Assembly: GCA_900466005.1 (NCBI GenBank)
Contig: UEGQ01000021.1
Coordinates: 1 to 64,000 of the forward strand
DNA from: Hyphomicrobiales bacterium
Lineage (GTDB): Bacteria > Pseudomonadota > Alphaproteobacteria > Rhizobiales > Rhizobiaceae
Length of the DNA stretch: 64,000 nucleotides
Direction: 5' to 3'
Numbering within the stretch: position 1 is the first letter of the stretch; each line of letters opens with the position of its first letter. Under the pieces are notes generated by a model, which saw nothing but the letters and a program-made list of their open reading frames with translations, did no database searches and was not told the DNA's origin. The position numbers were made by a program, and so were the translations under genes. This document shows positions 25,061 through 32,279 of the stretch, in pieces.

Positions 25061-25759
25061 TCAGCCCAGCGCCCGGAACGGCGGCTTGTATGCAAGCGCC
25101 AGTTTCATTTCTCCTCGGGTCTGCGGCCCGACCTTGCCGTCCGCCACGATGCGGCGTTGGCGCTGGAATTCGATCGTCGCCATCTCGACATCGTGATCGA
25201 AGTCTTCGCGGGGGATCAGCGGCGCTTTCATACGCATCGTCTCGCGCCAGGCATTCAGCTTTCCGCACCAGACCACGACATCCGGACCGAAATCGCCGCG
25301 CTTGAGGACATGGTCGATCGCCGGAACAAATCCCTTCGAACGGCCTTCGAAGAGATGATCGTACTCGGCGGATGCGTCGAACGACGGGCACGCCTTGGCG
25401 GCATATTCCCGATGCCCTGAAACCTTCTTGATGTCGAAGCGGTCGCGCAGGTCGACCAGCTCGGCGAGCAGCGCCTCCTTCTGCGCGTCGTTTCGCGTAT
25501 CCTTCGGCGTGCGGCCGTCCTTGGCGAGCCCGCCGACATAGACGACGCCGATCGTGCCGGTGTTATGCCCCTCGCAATGGGCGCCGATCTTTTCGAGCGG
25601 CCGGCCGACCCAGCGCTCGCCGTTGAGCCCGATGACACGGTGATAGCCGATACCGGACCAGCCGCGGGCGTGGTGCCAGTGATCGATCTCGGCGACGGTC
25701 ACCGGGCGCCCCTCGGGCGTCGCGGTGCAATGGACGATGATTTCGGAGACAGGTCGCAT
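25061..25759 (-). CDS. Endolysin: N-acetylmuramoyl-L-alanine amidase
   Basis: This 232-residue amidase_2 enzyme opens with SEIIVHCTATPEG (zinc ligand His10) and WSGIGYHRVIGLNGERW, followed by GHNTGTIGVVYVGG and SGHREYAAKACPSFDA (second zinc ligands). The C-terminal 80 residues include a peptidoglycan-binding segment with EFQRQRRIVADGKVGPQTR. It cuts the bond between MurNAc and the stem peptide during lysis. There is no signal peptide, so it depends on the holin. It is the first gene of the lysis module, 80 bases after late repeat copy C. Confidence 0.95.
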   Translation of the reverse strand: MRPVSEIIVHCTATPEGRPVTVAEIDHWHHARGWSGIGYHRVIGLNGERWVGRPLEKIGAHCEGHNTGTIGVVYVGGLAKDGRTPKDTRNDAQKEALLAELVDLRDRFDIKKVSGHREYAAKACPSFDASAEYDHLFEGRSKGFVPAIDHVLKRGDFGPDVVVWCGKLNAWRETMRMKAPLIPREDFDHDVEMATIEFQRQRRIVADGKVGPQTRGEMKLALAYKPPFRALG

Positions 25760-25838
25760 GGAACCCCCGACCGGTTGAAAGGTGCGCCGGCGATGGCCGG
25801 CGCGTCGGGGGGATATTCGCGCGTTATGGCTGCATCAA

Positions 25839-25864
25839 AACAGCCACAAGGCTGTGCGGGTACG
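25839..25864 (-). promoter_or_regulatory. Late-module repeat element, copy C (before lysis genes)
   Basis: AACAGCCACAA followed by GGCTGTGCGGGTACG matches copies A and B. It stands between the Mor/C-type activator stop and the endolysin start, the place of Mu Plys. On the minus strand it can also fold ACAGCC-TTGT-GGCTGT with TTTT after it, so it may double as the terminator of the middle operon. Confidence 0.55.
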
Positions 25865-25865
25865 C

Positions 25866-26219
25866 TCAGAAGAGTTCGAGCTGGGTGCTTTCGCCGACGC
25901 TGAGCCAGCGCCTCACGCTGACGTCCGTCGTGTGCAGGGCACGCGCGATCGCGTTAATCGTCAGCCCCTTATTATACTTGAAATGCGCGGCGATAAAGGG
26001 CTTGCCTGTGTGGACGCGGAAAGAGCCAGATCCGATCTGCCGGGCGAGCGCCACCGCCGCCTCGCGGCCGATCTCCTGGGCGACCGGCGAGCGGTCCTGC
26101 GGGTTTTCGGAGAGGTAGACATAGGAGCCGCCGAAGGCCAGCAGGAACCGCACCGTCTTTTCGATGCCGATCGCCGTCACGTAGGGCTGGATTTGAGCCG
26201 GTACGCGGATATCAGGCAT
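25866..26219 (-). CDS. Mor/C family late transcription activator
   Basis: This 117-residue protein begins MPDIRVPAQIQPYVTAIG. It has the Mor/C middle (FLLAFGGSYVYLSENP) and a C-terminal HTH (KYNKGLTINAIARALHTTDVSVRRWL). Mor and C of Mu bind as dimers and recruit RNA polymerase to middle and late promoters. Only one such gene is seen here, next to the lysis genes, so it probably switches on all late modules through the repeat elements. The start at 26219 has GGGAG upstream; the longer frame is shadow. Confidence 0.9.
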   Translation of the reverse strand: MPDIRVPAQIQPYVTAIGIEKTVRFLLAFGGSYVYLSENPQDRSPVAQEIGREAAVALARQIGSGSFRVHTGKPFIAAHFKYNKGLTINAIARALHTTDVSVRRWLSVGESTQLELF

Positions 26220-26409
26220 TCCGCTCTCCCATTCCGAGCCGGCGCTCGATCTCGATCTGTCTGGCGGTGAGAATGGCCAACTTCTGCTCCCTGCGAATGC
26301 GGCTGTGGGCGTCGACACCGCCCCGCTTCAGGAGGCGCTGCAGATGCTCGCGCTGGCGGCGGATGGCATCCAGTTCCGAGCGGTCGAAGAGCGGCAGCGC
26401 CTGTGCCAT
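26212..26409 (-). CDS. Small unknown early/middle protein (65 aa)
   Basis: A basic helical protein begins MAQALPLFDRSELDAIRRQR, with a probable coiled coil over most of its length. It overlaps the activator gene by 8 bases, so translation of the activator may be coupled to it. No family recognised. Confidence 0.6.
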   Translation of the reverse strand: MAQALPLFDRSELDAIRRQREHLQRLLKRGGVDAHSRIRREQKLAILTARQIEIERRLGMGERNA

Positions 26410-26410
26410 G

Positions 26411-26605
26411 TCAGTCGGCCTCCGCCTGGGCGAGGTCGTCGAATTCCACGGCAAGTTCTGCGAGGCGATGGGCGGTGGCGAGCGGGCCGACGACGCGGGC
26501 AAGGTTTGCAGCCGCGAGCGCCAGTTCATCCTGGGCATCGCCGACCTTCCGTTCGGCGGTCTCGATCAGCGCCTTGAGTGCGTCGATGTTCGGACGACCG
26601 GTCAT
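26411..26605 (-). CDS. Small unknown protein (64 aa), coiled coil
   Basis: It begins MTGRPNIDALKALIETAERK and is almost wholly helical with heptad-like Ala/Leu spacing. The start overlaps the stop of the ASCH-like gene (ATGA). The longer frame in the same register is rejected as antisense-type shadow. Function unknown. Confidence 0.6.
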   Translation of the reverse strand: MTGRPNIDALKALIETAERKVGDAQDELALAAANLARVVGPLATAHRLAELAVEFDDLAQAEAD

Positions 26606-27036
26606 GGCGCTCCCCATTTGACGATGACGCCTTGGAATACAGATCCGGGGTTCTCCGCCCGCCAGAACCGCCCCATGGTTTCGCGGGCGGTGGCGCCGAT
26701 CAGTGCGGCCGGCGCGATCCCGCGAAGCCGCGCCGGATCGAAGCCGTCGGAAATCGCGAAGGGCTCGATCTCGTCCCGGTGGAGCGGCCGGCCGTCGATT
26801 TCGATGTATGCGATCCCCGCGTCGATCAGGTCCGACGACATGATGACGATCGGCAGCACTGCGATGCAGGTCGGGTCCGGGATGATCTTGCGGCAGTGGC
26901 GCGTGCGCAGGCCGGTGAAGAGCTGCACCGACTCGCCGGGATGGGCGTGCCGCCGGCGATGGCCACGGATGGTGTGGGTCGTCGAGCCGTCCTCGATCTG
27001 CGGTGCGAAGAATTTCTTGAAGCCGTAGGCGACCAT
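26602..27036 (-). CDS. ASCH-domain-like protein
   Basis: This 144-residue protein begins MVAYGFKKFFAPQIEDGSTT, then HTIRGHRRRHAHPGESVQLF, a pattern like ASCH (PUA-fold) domains, which bind RNA or modified nucleosides. Two histidine/arginine clusters would face the binding cleft. Role in phage growth unknown; the family is a tentative reading. Confidence 0.55.
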   Translation of the reverse strand: MVAYGFKKFFAPQIEDGSTTHTIRGHRRRHAHPGESVQLFTGLRTRHCRKIIPDPTCIAVLPIVIMSSDLIDAGIAYIEIDGRPLHRDEIEPFAISDGFDPARLRGIAPAALIGATARETMGRFWRAENPGSVFQGVIVKWGAP

Positions 27037-27605
27037 TATGCACCGTCCTTCCCTTGGCCCGCAGGCACCGCACTCGACTGAAGCGGCGTGACCGCAAAGG
27101 CCTGCGCAATGGTCAAGGCATCCTTCGACGAAATCGGCGAGATTTCGCCGCGCGCGCTCATTAGAACGATGTTTGACGCGATCACCTCGACGGGCTCTGC
27201 CGCTGCTGATTGTTCTGCCGCCAGTCGCGCGGCCTCTGCCTGTGAAGAAGAGGCCAGCGCCGAAAGGCGCTTCGCAAGTTCCGCCATGAACCGGGAAAAT
27301 TCCGGGTCGAGCTGGTCGCGGGCCTGCGCCCGACATTCAGCAGCAAACTGCGCGAGTGACCATTCCTCGAAACGGCCGCCGTCAAGTTGCGAATCTGTCA
27401 GTACATAGGCAGTGAGCGCGTCGCGAATTGGTTCCAGCGCCTTGGCCACATCGGAAACACGGACGAGCATGCTGTACTGCTCCGGCTCGCCATACATATT
27501 CTTCATTGCCCTTGCGGTGGCGCAACCTCGCGCGACGAAGAGCGTAGCCACTATCGGGAGCGCGAGGTCATCAAGCATTTCAAGCGCTGTCTTGTAGTGA
27601 GTCAT
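27036..27605 (-). CDS. Unknown early protein (189 aa)
   Basis: It begins MTHYKTALEMLDDLALPIVA, with a possible hydrophobic helix near residues 14-26, a mixed middle and an Ala-rich helical C-terminal half. The ATG at 27605 is used rather than the GTG before it. It overlaps the GemA gene by 26 bases in another frame and touches the next gene. No family recognised. Confidence 0.55.
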   Translation of the reverse strand: MTHYKTALEMLDDLALPIVATLFVARGCATARAMKNMYGEPEQYSMLVRVSDVAKALEPIRDALTAYVLTDSQLDGGRFEEWSLAQFAAECRAQARDQLDPEFSRFMAELAKRLSALASSSQAEAARLAAEQSAAAEPVEVIASNIVLMSARGEISPISSKDALTIAQAFAVTPLQSSAVPAGQGKDGA

Positions 27606-28230
27606 CACGCACCGCCTTTCTTGCCCCGCGGACCTGTTTCCCGAGGTAGTTCATCACGGTGATCCACTCGGCATCGGTGTGCCCGCGGTACAGCTCGTCC
27701 TGGTCGATGATGTCATTGACGAAGGACCAGAACAGATATGCCCCTCGGGGATGCAGGATCGCCCATTGTGCCCGAGCAATCTTGTAGCCGTGAGCGCGTT
27801 CCGGAGCCTTCTTCGGCAAGCCGGCGTCGGTCCATTCGACCCGCGCCTCTCGTGCAAGCCACGCCTTCAGGCCCTCGACAACGGCGCTGCCATCGTCAGC
27901 GTGGTGGACGAACCGCACAGCGGAAAGACTGGTCTGGTGATTGACTACCCACGCCCTCAATGCAGCGTCGGTCCGATCGACGATAACGCCGAGGTTCCAT
28001 CCCGCCTTCCAAAGGGCCTGCAATATCTTGCCGTATTTCCCGTCGACGAGGGCTGGCTTCGCAGCGAAGCCGAGGCGCCGCAGCTCAGTGACGACGGCCT
28101 CCTGTTCGACGGGTGTCATCAGCGTCAGTTTCGGTTTTCCGGTGACGCGCCGATAGATCGCGCGGCGCCCGTCCTCGTCTATGCCGAGCTGTTTGCAGCC
28201 GGCGTGGATTGCCGCGATGGAGGAGCTCAT
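27580..28230 (-). CDS. gemA: GemA-like regulator (Mu gp16, DUF1018)
   Basis: This 216-residue protein begins MSSSIAAIHAGCKQLGIDED, with the DUF1018 pattern RRAIYRRVTGKPKLTLMTPVEQ, typical of GemA/Mu gp16. A C-terminal Lys/Arg-rich tail follows. In Mu, GemA modulates host gene expression and DNA supercoiling. It lies in the early operon and overlaps the neighbouring gene by ATGA. Confidence 0.85.
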   Translation of the reverse strand: MSSSIAAIHAGCKQLGIDEDGRRAIYRRVTGKPKLTLMTPVEQEAVVTELRRLGFAAKPALVDGKYGKILQALWKAGWNLGVIVDRTDAALRAWVVNHQTSLSAVRFVHHADDGSAVVEGLKAWLAREARVEWTDAGLPKKAPERAHGYKIARAQWAILHPRGAYLFWSFVNDIIDQDELYRGHTDAEWITVMNYLGKQVRGARKAVRDDSLQDSA

Positions 28231-28496
28231 TCTTCGCCCCCGTAGTACGGGAGCTGCAGGTGCGGCGCCGGCAGCGCGAGCGGCGCCTTCTTCGCCGCCT
28301 TGCGGGCGGCATCCCTGGCGGCCTTGTCGCGAGCGAGCTGCTCACGCTCGATCTCACCGAGGCTCTCCAGCAGGTAGCCGAGCGAGCCAGGCTCCCCGCA
28401 TTCGATCTTGACGGTCACGATGCTCTTCGCGCCCTTCGTGACGGCGGAATACTCCTTCAGCCGGTCGTGACGCTCGTTGAGATAGATGAAGCTCAC
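28227..28496 (-). CDS. Small unknown early protein (89 aa)
   Basis: It begins MSFIYLNERHDRLKEYSAV, has a helical Lys/Ala-rich middle (REQLARDKAARDAARKAAKK) and a Pro-rich end. ATGA overlaps link it on both sides. Function not recognised. Confidence 0.6.
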   Translation of the reverse strand: MSFIYLNERHDRLKEYSAVTKGAKSIVTVKIECGEPGSLGYLLESLGEIEREQLARDKAARDAARKAAKKAPLALPAPHLQLPYYGGEE

Positions 28497-28687
28497 GGCA
28501 GCCTCCGGTCTATCTGTTCGGCGATGATATCGAGGTTGAATTCGGCAAGCGTTGCGGCGCCAAAGTCGAAGTGTTCAACCACTTTCGCGAAGGTCACCCC
28601 GCCACGTTCGGAGATCTCGTGCCCGTCGGCCCGATACGCCTCAACAAGCGCCAGAAGGATGTGCTGTCTGCGGCTGGTCTCGGTCAT
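28493..28687 (-). CDS. Small unknown early protein (64 aa)
   Basis: It begins MTETSRRQHILLALVEAYRA and may form a small winged-helix or HTH fold. The start overlaps the stop of the tiny membrane protein upstream (ATGA). Function unknown. Confidence 0.55.
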   Translation of the reverse strand: MTETSRRQHILLALVEAYRADGHEISERGGVTFAKVVEHFDFGAATLAEFNLDIIAEQIDRRLP

Positions 28688-28830
28688 GCCGCACCTCCCG
28701 TGGCGATCACCGCCACGATCATGAGGATTGCGAGGCCCGTCAGGATGACGGGCATGCGTTCGGCGAGCCAGCCGATCACCATCAGGCCGGCGGCGCTCAC
28801 AGCGGCGAGGAAGAGTGCGAAAGTGTTCAT
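28684..28830 (-). CDS. Tiny membrane protein (48 aa)
   Basis: It reads MNTFALFLAAVSAAGLMVIG, then a short basic/acidic turn (WLAERMP), then a second hydrophobic helix ending GGAA. Two transmembrane helices with a short loop. It overlaps the next gene by ATGA. A membrane role in the early phase, such as exclusion, is possible but unproven. Confidence 0.6.
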   Translation of the reverse strand: MNTFALFLAAVSAAGLMVIGWLAERMPVILTGLAILMIVAVIATGGAA

Positions 28831-28837
28831 GACACCC

Positions 28838-29491
28838 TCACGCTTTCGCTAGATCGATCGTGATGGCATCCCAGCCGTCCTCGATCGCATGGCGGTGGTA
28901 GAACCGGACGTATTCCTTGGAACCCGTCACGCGGATCGAGGCGCGGATCGCGTCCATGGCGCGGTTCCAGCGCTGGTCGGCAATGTCCAGCCGCAGCAAC
29001 ATGAAGAGTTCGGCCTTGTTGATCTGGCCTTCCTTGTCGGTATTGAAGGCCCGCGTGACGATCGACTGGATCTCCGGCCGGCTGTCGGCCGACCATTCGT
29101 TGAGGCACTCGTCGATCAGCTCCTTGGCGACCTGCAGCTGCGGCCCGAAGGTAATCTGATCGGCGACCTGCACCTGGACGCGCATCATCCCGTCGAAGGT
29201 CTGGTAGGTCTTGTTACCCTTCTTGCCTCCGATCTTGGCGCCGTATTCCTGCGCCAGCAGCGCGTCGAGCGAGCCGAGATCGGCCATGGTATGATCGCGA
29301 AACCGCGTGATCTGCGCACTGAGGTCGAGCGCGAAGGCGATGATCTTGCGTACGGTCTCGTCTTCGAGCTTGTCCTCCGCCTTGACGTTGGACAGCGCGA
29401 CCAGGTCGCCCTTGGCGTCGGTCATGTATTCGCGGCCGTTGAAGACCACGACGCCCGTCTCGGGCCTCTCTTCCATAATGACGGCTTCCAT
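28838..29491 (-). CDS. DUF3164 family protein
   Basis: This 217-residue protein starts MEAVIMEERPETGVVVFNG and has the DUF3164 pattern, with LDLSAQITRFRDHTMADLGS and KIGGKKGNKTYQTFDGMMRV, as in many Mu-like phages next to the transposition genes. AAGGAT stands before the ATG at 29491. Its function is unknown; the early position suggests a role in replication or host takeover. Confidence 0.85.
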   Translation of the reverse strand: MEAVIMEERPETGVVVFNGREYMTDAKGDLVALSNVKAEDKLEDETVRKIIAFALDLSAQITRFRDHTMADLGSLDALLAQEYGAKIGGKKGNKTYQTFDGMMRVQVQVADQITFGPQLQVAKELIDECLNEWSADSRPEIQSIVTRAFNTDKEGQINKAELFMLLRLDIADQRWNRAMDAIRASIRVTGSKEYVRFYHRHAIEDGWDAITIDLAKA

Positions 29492-29493
29492 TT

Positions 29494-29925
29494 TCAGATC
29501 CTTTCGAAGGGTGTTTGAAGGTGAATTGCCGCCGCCTCGCAGGCGGCGATCAGAGTGGTGCGGGTCGCATCGGGCAGCCGGTCGAGGCCGTCGATCGTCA
29601 CGCTGGGACCGCTGCACAGGCTCTCGTCGGAGACGACGTCGACATAGGCGGTAAGCACGCCGGCCTCGGCCGCGAGATCGATATCGGTACGCACCTGCCG
29701 TTCCAGTTTCTGGCAGGCGTAGCGCACCGTCGTGTGGTCATAACCACCCATGTACCGGCCGATCTCCGGCAGTGACTTGGCGGTCGTCTGGCGGGCGATG
29801 TACCAGGCCATATGGCGGGCACGGACCTCGGGGCGCACGTTGCGCCGCGAGTAGAGCTGGTGCGGCTGCAGGCGATAGAGGGCGCGCACACCGGCCGCGA
29901 TCATCGAGCAGGAGATCTGGGTCAC
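29494..29925 (-). CDS. DnaA domain IV-only protein
   Basis: This 143-residue protein has residues about 20-75 matching the DNA-binding domain IV of DnaA, including RPEVRARHMAWYIARQTT, KSLPEIGRYMGGYDHTTV and the helix with Leu/Glu after it. There is no AAA+ ATPase domain. It starts at a GTG overlapping the previous stop (GTGA). It probably binds DnaA-box-like DNA; it may steer phage replication or compete with host DnaA. The fold is clear from motifs; the role is a guess. Confidence 0.85.
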   Translation of the reverse strand: MTQISCSMIAAGVRALYRLQPHQLYSRRNVRPEVRARHMAWYIARQTTAKSLPEIGRYMGGYDHTTVRYACQKLERQVRTDIDLAAEAGVLTAYVDVVSDESLCSGPSVTIDGLDRLPDATRTTLIAACEAAAIHLQTPFERI

Positions 29926-30236
29926 GACCGGCCGCCTCCCGGAAACGGAACAACGACCCCGTCGCCCTGCGGCCGGCCGGCGTCCCGCATCGCTGCGAGC
30001 ACCGCGGCGGACTGTTCGTTGACCAGCGCCAGCCGATCCGCGGCGGCGCGGTCGTTCCACTCGCGCCGGCTGATCTCGTGTTCGAACCGACGGGCCAGAA
30101 TGACCAGCTCGTCGAGCCGCTGCACCAGCGCCTCGACACTCTCCGAGCCGAGCGAAATGCCGCCGTGGCGGAACTCGGCGAACATGTTGCGGATCGATTT
30201 GAGATCATCGGACAGATAGCCGAGCGTGAGCCTCAT
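29922..30236 (-). CDS. Unknown early protein (104 aa)
   Basis: It begins MRLTLGYLSDDLKSIRNMFA and is helical with a coiled-coil middle (ALVQRLDELVILARRFEHEI), ending in a Pro/Gly-rich tail. It overlaps the DnaA-like gene (GTGA) and the next small gene. No family known. Confidence 0.6.
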   Translation of the reverse strand: MRLTLGYLSDDLKSIRNMFAEFRHGGISLGSESVEALVQRLDELVILARRFEHEISRREWNDRAAADRLALVNEQSAAVLAAMRDAGRPQGDGVVVPFPGGGRS

Positions 30237-30442
30237 TGTGCGATCCTCCCGGCAGCCGGCATTGCCATGAGCTGGCCGTAGAGCGGTACGTGCGGCCGGC
30301 CGGAGGCGAGTTCCAGCCGCTCCTCCATGTTGCGTGCCTCCATTTCCATGCCGCGCAGCGCCAGCAGGACACCCGTCACGTCGGCGGGCATGCCGCCGGT
30401 TCTCACGCGCTCACTCATCTCCCTGATTGCATCAGAAAGCAT
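30233..30442 (-). CDS. Small unknown early protein (69 aa)
   Basis: It begins MLSDAIREMSERVRTGGMPA. A helical N-terminus is followed by a Met/Glu-rich helix and a short C-terminal segment (GQLMAMPAAG). AGAGGAGAG lies just before the ATG at 30442. Function unknown. Confidence 0.6.
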   Translation of the reverse strand: MLSDAIREMSERVRTGGMPADVTGVLLALRGMEMEARNMEERLELASGRPHVPLYGQLMAMPAAGRIAQ

Positions 30443-30848
30443 CGGTCTCTCCTCTCTCGGTGGAAATCCGGCTGTGCGGGCAGATCCCGCGGCAGGCACG
30501 GTACATGCGGACACGCAGCGACGAGGTCGCGGCATAAGGTTTGGCTTGCCATCCGAGGCAGATGTTTCGCGTGATCTCGCCAAGCTCCGGGCACCCGACC
30601 GTCTCCGACATCAGCGCGCCCCGCACCATCTGCTCGAACTTGGCCATGTCGCCGAGATAGGTGCGCGACAGCACCTGCGAGACGGTCGAGGCCGAGTAGC
30701 CGAGCTTCTTTGCGATCGCGCTTTGGGTCGATCCCCGGCACGTCTCCGCAAGCACAATGACCCAATCGGGCAGCAACTCGCCCCAGGCGGCCATGGCCTT
30801 CTCGACCGGATCTGCCGCAGTACGAATGGAATGGACGGGCCGGCTCAT
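30432..30848 (-). CDS. HTH DNA-binding protein with C-terminal cysteines
   Basis: This 138-residue protein carries a LacI-like HTH (TQSAIAKKLGYSASTVSQVL) and four C-terminal cysteines (VGCPELGEITRNIC...YRACRGICPH) that could bind zinc. Such regulators lie in the early operon of B3-like transposable phages. It overlaps the next gene by 11 bases. Target unknown. Confidence 0.75.
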   Translation of the reverse strand: MSRPVHSIRTAADPVEKAMAAWGELLPDWVIVLAETCRGSTQSAIAKKLGYSASTVSQVLSRTYLGDMAKFEQMVRGALMSETVGCPELGEITRNICLGWQAKPYAATSSLRVRMYRACRGICPHSRISTERGETDAF

Positions 30849-31465
30849 GTCCGGTCCTCCTCGGCCAGCACGTCGCCGATGACTGCACCCCGGTTCGGGT
30901 CGTAGACCATCGTCGCCTTCATCTTCTGCGGCGGCTTCGGCCCGGTGTTCGCCGACCCGCGCAGCACGTAGATGTTGCGGCCGATTCCGCGTTTTCCGGG
31001 CTCCTGTACGGCGAGCAGCCCCGCGCGATGCAAGAGCAGGCAGTATTGCTTGGCGGTGTTGCGTGCGACCACGATGTCGTCGGTGGATGCGTCGACGGCG
31101 AGTTCATCGACCGTGAACCCCTGCCGGCGACGGCGCATCACGTTCCACATGTTCTGCAGTCTCTGGCCGGTCCGGCTCTCCTTCCGGTCGACGGTGATCA
31201 CCGGCGTGTGCCGCTGCCGCCTTACGAGCACGTACGAACGCTTGATGGCGTCCCCTTCCTTTGCGATGAAGCCCGCGACTTCGAGCTTGCGGAGGAAGCG
31301 GCCGAGATAGCGCTCGTGGTAGGGATCGGAAGCGCCGTCCAAATCCGCGAAGGTGAAGACGGGCCGTTCGCGCGTGATATCGAGTATGACCGACCACCAG
31401 TATTCTGCGCCGAAACGCAGCGGCTTGGCATCGGCGACGGAAAGCCTGACAACGAACCTCGGCAT
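30845..31465 (-). CDS. Early winged-helix-like protein
   Basis: This 206-residue basic protein contains two possible winged-helix regions (about 22-75 with FLRKLEVAGFIAKEGD, and about 105-160 with AKQYCLLLHRAGLLAVQ). It lies immediately downstream of MuB with a TGATG junction. It may bind DNA during transposition. No family recognised with confidence. Confidence 0.6.
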   Translation of the reverse strand: MPRFVVRLSVADAKPLRFGAEYWWSVILDITRERPVFTFADLDGASDPYHERYLGRFLRKLEVAGFIAKEGDAIKRSYVLVRRQRHTPVITVDRKESRTGQRLQNMWNVMRRRRQGFTVDELAVDASTDDIVVARNTAKQYCLLLHRAGLLAVQEPGKRGIGRNIYVLRGSANTGPKPPQKMKATMVYDPNRGAVIGDVLAEEDRT

Positions 31466-32211
31466 CAGCGGACCCTCCGCGGGGCCTGCCCTGTGAAGTA
31501 GCTGCCGGTATAGTCCTGCAGCCCGATCGCGCTCATGCCGTTCGCGCGGGCGAACTGGCCGATCTCGGCAAGCGAGGTCACGATGCGGGAGGCGACCCCG
31601 CGCGTCTTCGACACGACCTCGGCCAGCAGGTCGTCACCGAAGCGGATCTGGCGGTGGTAGATCGCCCCGAGCGCGCGGGCGTCGTCGAGGTCGGACGGAT
31701 TGGCCATCCCGTAGGCGGTCACGCGGTTTTCGCACCGTTCGTAGCGGGCGAGTTTCTGCGGCAACTGGTCTTCGCCGACCAGGAGGACGGGGATGCGCGC
31801 GCCCTTGTAGATGTCGCGCACGAGTTCGATCATGCCCTTGTCGACCAGCTTGTCAGCCTCGTCGATGATCATCAGGCGGTTGGGATCGTCCTGCAGGAGC
31901 CGCAGCGCCTGGATCATCATCGCCGCGATGGTGCCTCGCGGCCGATCGATTCCGAGTTCCGCGAGCAGGGCCTCGCAGAAGGTGCGCTTCGTCCAGAAGT
32001 CGAAGACTTCGAGATAGATGGCATTGGTCTTGTTCTGGACGTAGGTGCTCGCCTTGCTCTTGCCGTAGCCGGAAGGACCGTAGAAGAGCCCGAGCCCGTC
32101 GACGCCGGCCGGCCTGTCGATGATGCGCTGCGCGACCGCGAAGGCGGCGGCAACGTTCTTGAGCGGGGCGATGGTCCCGTATCCCGGTCCCGGATTGACA
32201 TTCTGGTTCAT
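31465..32211 (-). CDS. Transposition ATPase MuB-like (AAA+)
   Basis: This 248-residue AAA+ ATPase has Walker A GPSGYGKS (residues 45-52) and Walker B LMIIDEAD (113-120). It coats target DNA, gives target immunity and brings target DNA to the MuA transpososome. It is encoded right after the transposase, with AGGAAA before the ATG. Confidence 0.95.
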   Translation of the reverse strand: MNQNVNPGPGYGTIAPLKNVAAAFAVAQRIIDRPAGVDGLGLFYGPSGYGKSKASTYVQNKTNAIYLEVFDFWTKRTFCEALLAELGIDRPRGTIAAMMIQALRLLQDDPNRLMIIDEADKLVDKGMIELVRDIYKGARIPVLLVGEDQLPQKLARYERCENRVTAYGMANPSDLDDARALGAIYHRQIRFGDDLLAEVVSKTRGVASRIVTSLAEIGQFARANGMSAIGLQDYTGSYFTGQAPRRVR

Positions 32212-32279
32212 GCCGTTATTTCCTTGGTTGCTCTTGTGGTTCGAAGCCCGACCGGTGGCAGCTGGCGGGCTTCAGCTTT

